Positions 17,795-27,857 of a stretch of 35,915 nt of DNA are shown here, piece by piece. The translations under genes and the position numbers were made by a program. The notes under the pieces are model-generated. The model made no database searches. It was not told the origin of the DNA and saw only the letters and a program-made list of their open reading frames with translations. Numbering within the stretch: position 1 is the stretch's first letter; each line of letters begins with the position of its first letter. The stretch covers positions 1 through 35,915 of the forward strand of contig REES01000068.1 in assembly GCA_007694935.1 (NCBI GenBank). The letters run 5' to 3'. This stretch comes from Rhodospirillales bacterium. Its GTDB lineage: Bacteria > Pseudomonadota > Alphaproteobacteria > Rhodospirillales > Defluviicoccaceae.

Positions 17795-18714
17795 GGCGCA
17801 ACCGGCGCCGTTTCGGCGAGTTGGCTGCGACCCCCCGCCGACCCTCCACCAGGCCCGGCGAACCGCTCGCCCAGGATCCCGCCGAGCCCGAAGTCGACGA
17901 CGCGGACATGGTCGAGCCTGCCCCGCTCGGCAAAGGGCTGGACCCGGATCTCCCCGTCCGCGACCTCGGCGACGATGCCGATCGGCAGCCCGGGCGGAAA
18001 GGCCCCGGCATCCCCCGAGGTGACCACCCGGTCGCCGACATTCACGGTGACGCCCGGCACATGGTGGATCAGCCGCGGCCGGTCGGAATTGTCGCCGGCG
18101 AGAACCGCCCGTGGCCGGTCGGCGTTGGCCACCACCACAGGAATGCGGGAGTTGAGGTCGGTCACCAACAGGGCCCGGGCCGAACGGTCGGACACGCCGA
18201 CGATGCGGCCCACCAGCCCTTCTCCGGTCAGGACCGCATCGCCATGGCCGATGCCGTGGGTCTTGCCGGCAAACAGCAGCAGGCTCTGGGCGAAGGTGCC
18301 CCCGGAATCTCCGATCACCCTGGCGCTCCGCTCCACGGCAACGGGCGCAGGAACAAGATGGCTGAGCCGTCTCAGGGAATCGTTTTCCGCCTCCAGCCGC
18401 AGGGCCACCGCCTGCCACTGCAACAGCCGGTCGCGCTCCTCCCGCAGGCGCGCGTTCTCCTCGTGCAACTCGATCCAGCGGCGCACGCTTTCCACGCCGC
18501 CTGCAATGGCGTCCGCAGGTCGGGTGAGCACGTTCAGGATCGGCGCGACGGCATCAGCCATCACGATACGCATCCGTTCCATCAGGAGCGCATCGGCCTT
18601 GCCGACCATCATCAGCGCGACCGCCGCGAGCACCATGCCGAGGTAGGCGAACCGCTGCAACAGGGCGCGGATGACGCCAAAAGTGCGGGGCTCGTGTCGA
18701 AGGCGCTCGTTCAT
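17791..18714 (-). CDS. mreC: Rod-shape-determining protein MreC
   Basis: MreC spans the inner membrane and organises the periplasmic side of the elongation machinery. The 307-residue protein has a short basic N terminus, a membrane helix (about 23-40), a coiled coil (about 75-115, 'LHEENARLREERDRLL') and the two beta-barrel domains that follow ('GIGHGDAVLTGEGLVGRIVGV', 'VNVGDRVVTSGDAGAFPPGLP'). The last 25 residues are Gly- and Ser-rich and probably disordered. It follows mreB by 149 bases that contain a hairpin, and overlaps mreD. Confidence 0.95.
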   Translation of the reverse strand: MNERLRHEPRTFGVIRALLQRFAYLGMVLAAVALMMVGKADALLMERMRIVMADAVAPILNVLTRPADAIAGGVESVRRWIELHEENARLREERDRLLQWQAVALRLEAENDSLRRLSHLVPAPVAVERSARVIGDSGGTFAQSLLLFAGKTHGIGHGDAVLTGEGLVGRIVGVSDRSARALLVTDLNSRIPVVVANADRPRAVLAGDNSDRPRLIHHVPGVTVNVGDRVVTSGDAGAFPPGLPIGIVAEVADGEIRVQPFAERGRLDHVRVVDFGLGGILGERFAGPGGGSAGGRSQLAETAPVAP

Positions 18715-18722
18715 CGGCCTTA

Positions 18723-18737
18723 CCCCGCTGTGCGGGG
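18723..18737 (-). terminator. Hairpin between mreB and mreC
   Basis: A perfect six-base CCCCGC/GCGGGG stem with a three-base loop lies directly ahead of the mreC ribosome site (eight bases from the stem to the ATG). It has no T-run. It may damp transcription or translation of mreCD relative to mreB. Confidence 0.3.
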
Positions 18738-18863
18738 CCTCGCAAGATCTCGGTCGGTCGCGAGCGGCATGGCAGAACCCGTGTCAAGCCGGGCCGGTGC
18801 GCCGGGGGGTCCGGACGGCTGCTGCCCCTGCCGCACCTCGCGGGCCGGCTGGCGCATGCCACT

Positions 18864-19919
<1,056 letters not shown>

Positions 19920-19954
19920 CTAGCGGCGGGCAGAGGTGGGGCTGGAGCCGGTCG

Positions 19955-19980
19955 GATGCCGGGGCGACAGCCCCGGCATC
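19955..19980 (-). terminator. Strong hairpin between leuA and mreB
   Basis: An uninterrupted 11-base stem (GATGCCGGGGC with its complement) and a GACA loop lies 62 bases past the leuA stop. No T-run follows on either strand. It most likely ends or weakens leuA read-through into mreB, or it folds in the mreB leader. Confidence 0.5.
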
Positions 19981-20042
19981 ACTTGGTCATCGATGGCAAA
20001 GGTCCTCGACACGAAAGTTGCCCACCGTCGTGCGCCCGGTCA

Positions 20043-21605
<1,563 letters not shown>

Positions 21606-21660
21606 GGGGTCGTTCCTTCGATGCTCCTGGTGTTGCACACGCGGTCGGTCGCGGTTGCAT

Positions 21661-21711
21661 CCCCTGAACGTCGGCCGCCCCGCAACGGGTGCGACACGGC
21701 GCGCTCAGGGG
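21661..21711 (-). promoter_or_regulatory. Leader stem-loop ahead of leuA
   Basis: Ten-base arms (21702-21711 and 21661-21670, one G-U pair) can pair across about 31 bases, 55 bases before the leuA ATG. The 5' arm contains the stop codon of a 39-codon leader frame, so a ribosome ending there would open the stem. A second stem, CCCCC-ATT-GGGGG, lies at 21772-21784 inside the leader frame. No T-run follows either stem. Confidence 0.4.
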
Positions 21712-21824
21712 CACCTAAGTCGAAGGCTTCCACAGATGGTCAGCGGTGCGGCCGGCATCATGAATCGACGACCCCCATTGGGGGCACGCTGTCGATGGGT
21801 CAGGTCGTGATCGTGGCAGATCAT
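21705..21824 (-). CDS. Possible 39-residue leader peptide of leuA
   Basis: An ATG-started frame ends in the stem at 21661-21711. Its last codons are AGC CTT CGA CTT AGG TGC CCC, so two leucine codons alternate with arginine codons. CTT, CGA and AGG look rare in this GC-rich genome. There is no clear ribosome site, and the leucine run is not the clean string seen in classical leu leaders. The rest of the 477-base gap (21606-22082) holds the promoter below and no further gene I can support. Confidence 0.3.
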   Translation of the reverse strand: MICHDHDLTHRQRAPNGGRRFMMPAAPLTICGSLRLRCP

Positions 21825-21920
21825 GGCGACGCTCGGGGTGATGCCGGCCGTTCGGTTTGCCTCCGCCTTGGCGAGGGGAGGATAACGAGCGGCACTATAC
21901 GCTAGAAACCTTCCCGACGG

Positions 21921-21949
21921 TTAAGACAGTAGACGAGGCCGATTGTCAA
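21921..21949 (-). promoter_or_regulatory. Candidate leuA promoter
   Basis: A perfect -35 TTGACA (21949-21944, minus strand) is followed after 17 bases by a poor -10, TCTTAA (21926-21921). A better -10-like TATAGT lies at 21899-21894 but lacks a partner. From the first pair the leader would be roughly 310 bases long. Confidence 0.35.
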
Positions 21950-22082
21950 CAACGTTGTGGGCCAGTCCCGGCGCCGACGCGGCGGCCGAGATCCAGGCGT
22001 TTCGCATATGGTCATGAAGGGCGGCCGATGAAAGCCCGTCCGGCGAGTCCTGCTGTCCCGAAGGTCTGCGGCCGATGCGACG

Positions 22083-22598
22083 CTACAGCCCTTCGGCGCC
22101 ACGGGCGATGGCGGCGACGCCGGTGCGTGCCACGTCGACCAGCCCCAGGGGCTGCATCAGCTTGACGAAGGCATCCAGCTTGCCGGTCTTGCCGACGATC
22201 TCGAACACGAATGATTCATTGGTGGAATCGACCACCCGGGCGCGGAAGATGTCGGCAATGCGAAGTGCCTCGACCCGCTTGTCGCCGCTGCCGCGGACCT
22301 TGATCAGCGCCATTTCCCGGTCAACATACGCCCCTTCCTTGGTCAGGTCGCTGACCTTGTGCACCGGCACCAGGCGGCTCAACTGCGCCTTGATCTGCTC
22401 GACGATCTGCGGGGTTCCGGAGGTGACGATGGTAATCCGGGAGAGCCCACCGGCAGGGTCGGTTTCCGCGACGGTAAGGCTCTCGATGTTGTAGCCGCGG
22501 CCGGAAAACAGGCCGATCACCCGGGCCAGCACCCCGGGTTCGTTGTCCACCAGCACGGCGATGGTGTGGCGCTCGCCGTTGTCAGTTTGATTGCTCAC
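22083..22598 (-). CDS. ilvH: Acetolactate synthase small (regulatory) subunit
   Basis: IlvH binds valine and controls the catalytic subunit IlvI. The 171-residue protein has the N-terminal ACT domain ('HTIAVLVDNEPGVLARVIGLFSGRGYNIESL') and the conserved second domain ('REMALIKV', 'FVFEIVGKTGKLDAFVKLM'), at the normal length. The start is a GTG at 22598 with GGAGAAAG upstream. It follows ilvI by 129 bases. The ilvC gene that often comes next in alphaproteobacteria is absent; leuA follows instead. Confidence 0.96.
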   Translation of the reverse strand: MSNQTDNGERHTIAVLVDNEPGVLARVIGLFSGRGYNIESLTVAETDPAGGLSRITIVTSGTPQIVEQIKAQLSRLVPVHKVSDLTKEGAYVDREMALIKVRGSGDKRVEALRIADIFRARVVDSTNESFVFEIVGKTGKLDAFVKLMQPLGLVDVARTGVAAIARGAEGL

Positions 22599-22727
22599 GG
22601 TCTTTCTCCGGGACGGAAGGGCGATGGCATCGCCAACGTCATGGGGCAGCGTGCGGCCGATCCGGCAGTCGGGAGTGGCGGTGGCGGAACCCGGCCGGCT
22701 GGCCCCGCCCCCGTCCTTCGCGTGACG

Positions 22728-24491
22728 CTAGACCAGGACCATCCCTTCCTCGGAGATTGGACGTTCGGCCTTGTCGGCCGGGCCCAGCAGCATCTCGTTG
22801 TGGGCCGCGCCCGACGGGATCATCGGGAAGCAGTTCTCGTTCTTGTCGACCCGGATGTCGGCGATCACCGCGCGGTCGGTGGCGATCATTTCCCGGATGA
22901 CACCGTCCAGGTCGCCGACCTTTTCGGCACGCAGGCCGGCGGCGCCAAACGACTCCGCCAGCTTCACGAAATCCGGAAGCGAGGCCATGTAGCTCTCGGA
23001 GTAGCGGCCGCCGTGCAGCAGTTCCTGCCACTGCCGCACCATGCCCATGTACTCATTGTTGAGAATGAACACCTTCACCGGCAGCCGGTACTGGGCGATG
23101 GTGGACATTTCCTGGATGTTCATCATGATCGATGCCTCGCCGGCGATGTCGACCACCAGTGCGTCCGGATGGGCAATCTGAACCCCCATCGCCGCCGGCA
23201 GACCGTAGCCCATGGTCCCGAGCCCGCCGGAAGTCAGCCATTGGCGCGGCTTCTCGAAGCCGTAGAACTGCGCGGCCCACATCTGGTGCTGCCCGACCTC
23301 GGTGGTGATGAACACGTCGTCCCGGCCGCGGGTCAACTCGAACAGCCGCTTGATCGCATATTGCGGCTTGATGATCTCCCCCTCCTGCTGGAAGGCGAGG
23401 CAGTTGCGGTCGCGCCACGTGTTGATCTGATCCCACCACCCGGCCAGCGCCGCGCGGTCGGCCTGATACCGCTGCGCCTTCCACTCCCGCAGCATGGCGT
23501 CCAGCACATTCGCGACGTCGCCGACGATGCCGACGTCCACCAACACGTTCTTGTTGATGGAGGACGCATCGATGTCGATGTGGATCTTCTTGGAGTCGGG
23601 CGAGAAAGCGGTGAGCCTGCCGGTCACCCGGTCGTCGAAGCGGGAGCCGATGGCGATCATCAGGTCGCAGCCGTGCATCGCCAGGTTGGCTTCGTAGGTC
23701 CCGTGCATGCCGAGCATGCCGAGGAAGCTGGGATGGGAGGCGCGCACCGCCCCCAGGCCCATCAGCGTCAGGGTCACCGGAAACCCGGTCAGGTCCGCCA
23801 GTTCGGTGAGAAGGTCGGAGGCCCGATCGCCGGAGTTGATCACCCCGCCGCCGGCATAAATGATCGGCCGCTTGGCCGCGGCCATCAGCGCCACCGCCTC
23901 GCGGATCTTGCCGGGATCGCCTTCAACCCGCGGCCGATAGGTGCGGTGGGCGACGGCATCCAGCGGGGTGTAGTGTCCCAGCCCCTGGGAAACGTCCTTC
24001 GGCAGGTCGATCAGCACCGGGCCCGGCCGGCCGCTGCGGGCGACATAAAACGCCTCGTGAACCACCCGTGCCAGATCGTTGGTCTTCTTCACCAGGTAGT
24101 TGTGCTTGGTCACCGGCCGGGTGATCCCGGTGGTGTCGCATTCCTGGAAGGCGTCATTGCCGATCAGATGGGTCGGCACCTGGCCGCAGATGCACACCAA
24201 CGGGACGCTGTCCATCAGCGCGTCGGTGAGGCCGGTCACCGCATTGGTGGCGCCGGGTCCCGACGTCACGAACACCACGCCGACCTTGCCGGTGGACCGG
24301 GCGTAGCCTTCCGCGGCATGCACCGCCCCACCCTCCTGGCGGACCAGGATGTGGCGGATGGTGTTTTGCTGGAACAGTTCGTCATAAACCGGCAGTATGG
24401 CCCCCCCGGGATAACCGAATACGTCCGTGACGCCCTGATCCATCAACGCCTTGAGAAGGATCTTCGCTCCGGTCATCGGTTCGTCGGTCAT
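22728..24491 (-). CDS. ilvI: Acetolactate synthase large (catalytic) subunit
   Basis: This thiamine diphosphate enzyme makes acetolactate or acetohydroxybutyrate, the first shared step to valine, leucine and isoleucine. The 587-residue chain has the catalytic glutamate region 'RQEGGAVHAAEGYAR', 'SGPGATN', the FAD-domain segment 'GSRFDDRVTGRL' and the cofactor-binding region 'DIAGEASIMMNIQE' followed by 'NNEYMGMVRQWQ'. The ATG at 24491 has GGAG eleven bases upstream, and homology begins at 'MTGAKILLKAL'. An in-frame ATG at 24596 with a better ribosome site would add 35 residues spanning a terminator-like hairpin; it is discussed as a possible leader. Confidence 0.95.
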   Translation of the reverse strand: MTDEPMTGAKILLKALMDQGVTDVFGYPGGAILPVYDELFQQNTIRHILVRQEGGAVHAAEGYARSTGKVGVVFVTSGPGATNAVTGLTDALMDSVPLVCICGQVPTHLIGNDAFQECDTTGITRPVTKHNYLVKKTNDLARVVHEAFYVARSGRPGPVLIDLPKDVSQGLGHYTPLDAVAHRTYRPRVEGDPGKIREAVALMAAAKRPIIYAGGGVINSGDRASDLLTELADLTGFPVTLTLMGLGAVRASHPSFLGMLGMHGTYEANLAMHGCDLMIAIGSRFDDRVTGRLTAFSPDSKKIHIDIDASSINKNVLVDVGIVGDVANVLDAMLREWKAQRYQADRAALAGWWDQINTWRDRNCLAFQQEGEIIKPQYAIKRLFELTRGRDDVFITTEVGQHQMWAAQFYGFEKPRQWLTSGGLGTMGYGLPAAMGVQIAHPDALVVDIAGEASIMMNIQEMSTIAQYRLPVKVFILNNEYMGMVRQWQELLHGGRYSESYMASLPDFVKLAESFGAAGLRAEKVGDLDGVIREMIATDRAVIADIRVDKNENCFPMIPSGAAHNEMLLGPADKAERPISEEGMVLV

Positions 24492-24557
24492 CGCTTTGCG
24501 TCTCCGTCTGGCGATCGGCGGGGCTCTCCCGCGGTGCAAGATCGTGCGGTATTGAAA

Positions 24558-24582
24558 CGGCCCGGCGAGGACTGCCGGGCCG
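24558..24582 (-). terminator. Intrinsic terminator or attenuator between miaA and ilvI
   Basis: A nine-base CGGCCCGGC stem with a seven-base loop is followed on the minus strand by TTTCAAT, the closest thing to a Rho-independent terminator in the window. It starts 23 bases after the miaA stop. It also lies within an in-frame, Val/Leu-rich reading frame starting at the ATG at 24596. Confidence 0.5.
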
Positions 24583-24604
24583 AGAACGACCCTCATGTAG
24601 CGCC

Positions 24605-25582
24605 TCACTCCCCGCGGGTCAACAGAAACCGGCGAATGAACGCGAAGATTCCTTGGGTCAACGTTTCCGAATGTTGCGCGGTGAGCGTGAGGTCGGCAGC
24701 CACCTGATGGCGGAGCCAAGTCATCTGGCGTTTCGCGATCGCCCGCGTAGCCCGGGTTGCCGCATTGCACGCGGCGTCGAGCGTCAGCGTTCCCTGCAGG
24801 AAGGCGGCGAGTTCACGCACGCCGGCCGCCTTCATCACCGGCAGCGACGGATCGAGGTCCAGGGCGAGAAGCCGGCGCACCTCATCGATCGCACCGGCTT
24901 CGATCATCCGCCGGAACCGGGCCTCGATGGCCGCATTCAGGTGTTCGCGGTGGGGCGCCACCACGATGGTGGCGAACCGCGCCGGGCTCGGTTTCTCGGC
25001 CGGCGCCTGCCGGTGCCAGCGGGACAGCGGGATGCCGGTGGCGGCATGCACCTCCCAAGCCCGGATCAGGCGCTGGGTGTCGCCGGCCGGCAGTCGCGCG
25101 GCCGTGTCCGGATCGATGGCGGCGACCGCATCCCGAAACCGCTCGGGCCCGATGTGCGCATGCAGGCGCCGGGCCTCGGCCCGAAGCTCCGCCGGCACGT
25201 GTGGGATCGGTGACAGCCCTTCCCGCAGCACCTTCATGTAAAAACCGGTGCCGCCCACTACCAGCGGCAGCCGGCCGGCCGCCCATGCCTCGTTGATGGC
25301 TGCCATGGCCAAGGCGCGCCAGCGTCCGGCGGAGCACCGCTCCGCCCCCGGCAGGATGCCATAGAGCCGATGCGGCACCTCGGCTTCGTCGGCCGGCGAC
25401 GGCCGCGCCGTCAACACCCGCAACTCGCGGTAGACCTGCATGCTGTCGGCATTGATCACGGTGCCGGCGAAGGCATCGGCCAGCCCCAGCGCCAAGCGCG
25501 ATTTCCCGGCGGCCGTCGGCCCCGCGATCACCACGACGGGCGGCAGGATCGGGTCCCCGGCAGAGGCGTGACCTGCGGTCAC
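24605..25582 (-). CDS. miaA: tRNA dimethylallyltransferase
   Basis: MiaA adds a dimethylallyl group to A37 of tRNAs that read codons starting with U. The protein of about 325 residues has the P-loop 'GPTAAGKS' (21-28), 'NADSMQVYREL', 'PHRLYGI', 'VVGGTGFYMKVL' and 'GDTQRLIRAWEV', all family landmarks, and the C-terminal 'KRQMTWLRHQ'. The GTG at 25582 is chosen because the upstream in-frame sequence is an arginine-rich run overlapping minE; its ribosome site is weak, so the exact start is uncertain. It follows minE by 55 bases and may be co-transcribed with the min genes. Confidence 0.93.
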   Translation of the reverse strand: MTAGHASAGDPILPPVVVIAGPTAAGKSRLALGLADAFAGTVINADSMQVYRELRVLTARPSPADEAEVPHRLYGILPGAERCSAGRWRALAMAAINEAWAAGRLPLVVGGTGFYMKVLREGLSPIPHVPAELRAEARRLHAHIGPERFRDAVAAIDPDTAARLPAGDTQRLIRAWEVHAATGIPLSRWHRQAPAEKPSPARFATIVVAPHREHLNAAIEARFRRMIEAGAIDEVRRLLALDLDPSLPVMKAAGVRELAAFLQGTLTLDAACNAATRATRAIAKRQMTWLRHQVAADLTLTAQHSETLTQGIFAFIRRFLLTRGE

Positions 25583-25637
25583 GCGCTTGACGGCCGCCAG
25601 CCGCGCGACCCGATGGCGACGCCGGCGGCGAGGCCGA

Positions 25638-25943
25638 TCAGGAAGCTGCCGGCTGTGCCATCCGGGCCTGCCGCGGCACCGCCACCGACCCCGACTGATT
25701 GGGCAGCTCGATATCCAACTCGAGCTTCGCCACCGTGCCGTGGCTTTCATAATGCACCCGGATCTTGTCGTCATCCAGATGCACGTATTTGCCGATCACC
25801 TCCAGGATCTCGCGGCGCAGCCGGGGCAGGTATTCCGGCTGGTTGCGGGCCGCCCGCTCGTGGGTGAGCAGAACCGTCAGCCGCTCCTTGGCGAGCGGGG
25901 CGGAGGGCGGGGTGCGAGGACGGAAGAAGCGAAGCAGACTCAT
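25638..25943 (-). CDS. minE: Cell division topological specificity factor MinE
   Basis: MinE stimulates the MinD ATPase and drives the pole-to-pole oscillation that keeps MinCD away from midcell. The 101-residue product has the N-terminal amphipathic membrane helix ('MSLLRFFRP'), the MinD-binding segment 'AKERLTVLLTHERA', and the topological domain 'LPRLRREILEVIGKYV' to 'VAKLELDIELP'. GGAGG lies five bases before the ATG, which overlaps the minD stop as ATGA. Confidence 0.96.
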   Translation of the reverse strand: MSLLRFFRPRTPPSAPLAKERLTVLLTHERAARNQPEYLPRLRREILEVIGKYVHLDDDKIRVHYESHGTVAKLELDIELPNQSGSVAVPRQARMAQPAAS

Positions 25944-26755
25944 GCGGTCCTCCACAACAGCCGCTGGAACAGGCCGCGGCGCTCGGGCTTGACGAAGCGA
26001 TGCTCGATCGTCTCGCCGAGGAAGCGTCCGACCGCGTCCATGTAGGCCTTGCCCGCCGCGGATGATGGATCCATCACCACCGGCAGGCCCACATTGGATG
26101 ACTTGAGCACCGACTGGCTCTCCGGGATGATGCCGACCAACGGGATCGCCAGTATATCGAGCACGTCCTCGACCTTCAGCATCTCACCGCGGGCAACCCG
26201 TTCGGAATCGTAGCGGGCCAGCAACAGGTGCTCGCGGACCGGTTCCAGGCCTTCCTCGGCACGCCGCGATCGGCTCTGCAGCACGCCGATGATGCGGTCA
26301 GAGTCGCGGACGCTGGAGACCTCGGGGTTGGTGACGATCACCGCCTCGTCCGAGAAGTAGAGGGCGAGGAGGGCGCCCCGCTCGATGCCGGCGGGGCTGT
26401 CGCAAATGATGTAGTCGAAGTCCTCCTTGAGGTCATCGATGACCCGCTCGACCCCTTCCTTGGTCAGCGCGTCCTTGTCCCGGGTCTGGCTGGTCGGCAG
26501 GATGGCCAGGGTGTCGATGCGCTTGTCGCGGATCAACGCTTGGCTCAGCTTGGCGTCACCATTGATGACATTGATGAAGTCGTAAACCACCCGGCGTTCG
26601 CAGCCCATGACCAGGTCAAGGTTGCGCAGGCCGACGTCAAAATCGATCACCACCGTCTTGTGCCCCTTGAGAGCCAGTCCGGCAGCGAACGCTGCGGCCG
26701 ATGTGGTCTTTCCCACACCGCCTTTTCCTGAAGTGATCACGATTACTTTGGCCAA
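25940..26755 (-). CDS. minD: Septum site-determining ATPase MinD
   Basis: MinD is the membrane-cycling ATPase of the Min system. The 271-residue protein has the deviant Walker A 'KGGVGKT' (11-17), switch and Walker B regions ('VIDFDVGLRNLDL', 'YIICDSPAGIERGA'), and the C-terminal amphipathic membrane-targeting helix 'RRGLFQRLLWR'. AAAAGGAG lies upstream of the ATG. It sits between minC and minE in the standard order. Confidence 0.97.
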   Translation of the reverse strand: MAKVIVITSGKGGVGKTTSAAAFAAGLALKGHKTVVIDFDVGLRNLDLVMGCERRVVYDFINVINGDAKLSQALIRDKRIDTLAILPTSQTRDKDALTKEGVERVIDDLKEDFDYIICDSPAGIERGALLALYFSDEAVIVTNPEVSSVRDSDRIIGVLQSRSRRAEEGLEPVREHLLLARYDSERVARGEMLKVEDVLDILAIPLVGIIPESQSVLKSSNVGLPVVMDPSSAAGKAYMDAVGRFLGETIEHRFVKPERRGLFQRLLWRTA

Positions 26756-26789
26756 TGAATGCTCTCCTTTTCCGCGCCCGCAACCGTCG

Positions 26790-27641
26790 TCACGCCAGCG
26801 GCTCGATCCTCACGCGTTCGTCATCCAGGAAGATCTGGACCGGCCGGCCGATCAGACCTTCCGGCATGTCATCGCGAATCCGATAGTAGCCCGCCACCGA
26901 GACCAACTCCGCCTCCAGGCTGTGGCAGAAGATGCGCGCCGTGGTGTCGCCGGACACCCCGGCCAGCGCCCGCCCCCGCAGGGCGCCGTACACGTGGATG
27001 TGTCCGTCGGCCAGCAGTTCCGCGCCGGGGCTGATGGATGCCAGCACCACCAAGTCGCCCTGCTGCGCATAGACTTGCCGGCCCGATCGCACCGGCCGGG
27101 TGATCAGCCGGGTGCGGCTGCCGGGACCGGACAGGGGCTCCTCGTCCTCCTCGTCCCGGTCGGGCGCCGGTGACGCCGGCTCCCCCCGCACGGCTGCGCC
27201 GCCCGGAGGCGAGATGGGGTCGATCGCCGGGCCGTCGGTCAGCAGGCTCATGCCGGCGTTGACGGCGGCACGGTTCTGTTCCTCGGTGCCGTTCTGGATG
27301 CCGACCGGCACCAGCCAGTGCTGGCGGAGCCGCCGGCCGAGTTCCGCAAGGTTGAAGGGCGGTGCCTCCGCCAGGTCCTGCAGATCAATCACCACCGGCG
27401 CGTAGCGATGCAGGCCCGGCACCTCGGCCAGCGTGTCGGCCAGCCGGGAGTAGAAGGTCTGGTCTTTCGGATCCTGCATCCGCAGAACCAGCATCGGGAA
27501 GGCCCCGCGCCTTAGTTCGGGGACCATCCGCTGGCGCCGGGTTGCAGGGATCGCCCGTGTTGCCGATGACATCTGTCCCTGGGACCCGTTCAAGACCGTA
27601 TCGCCAGCACCTTGGCGGACCTCATCGCCTGCGCTTGGCAT
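26790..27641 (-). CDS. minC: Septum site-determining protein MinC
   Basis: MinC blocks FtsZ assembly away from midcell. The product of about 283 residues has an N-terminal FtsZ-binding domain ('FPMLVLRMQDP', 'APVVIDLQDLAE'), an acidic, proline-rich linker (around 'DRDEEDEEP') and the C-terminal beta-helix that binds MinD ('RSGRQVYAQQGDLVVL', 'GAELLADGHIHVYGALRGRALAGV'). The ATG at 27641 is preferred because GGAG lies five bases upstream. A GTG seven codons earlier and an ATG 23 codons later are alternatives. It follows a small ORF coupled to argG. Confidence 0.94.
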   Translation of the reverse strand: MPSAGDEVRQGAGDTVLNGSQGQMSSATRAIPATRRQRMVPELRRGAFPMLVLRMQDPKDQTFYSRLADTLAEVPGLHRYAPVVIDLQDLAEAPPFNLAELGRRLRQHWLVPVGIQNGTEEQNRAAVNAGMSLLTDGPAIDPISPPGGAAVRGEPASPAPDRDEEDEEPLSGPGSRTRLITRPVRSGRQVYAQQGDLVVLASISPGAELLADGHIHVYGALRGRALAGVSGDTTARIFCHSLEAELVSVAGYYRIRDDMPEGLIGRPVQIFLDDERVRIEPLA

Positions 27642-27665
27642 GCCTACTCCAGGTGCTCGCACGAA

Positions 27666-27857
27666 TCACTCGCCGGACGCAAGGGCCTTCGCCCGGCCGC
27701 GGCGGATGGGCGCGAACGCCTTGGAGTCCGTTGATTTTGCCTTGGCTCGGCCGAGTCGGGTCAACCGATCGGCGGCGCCGGAGACTACCGATACGGCCAT
27801 CGATTCGTCCCGTCCCCCATGGATTGTGGCGGCCTCGCCGGTGGCGGCGCGGCTCAT
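27666..27857 (-). CDS. Possible 63-residue protein coupled to argG
   Basis: This short frame begins at an ATG that overlaps the argG stop as ATGA, a common sign of translational coupling, and ends 24 bases before the minC start. The product is polar and ends in a basic tract ('[13 protein letters not shown]'). I know no homologue. A plus-strand frame also crosses the same stretch, so the only support is the overlap and the neat spacing. Confidence 0.35.
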   Translation of the reverse strand: MSRAATGEAATIHGGRDESMAVSVVSGAADRLTRLGRAKAKSTDSKAFAPIRRGRAKALASGE

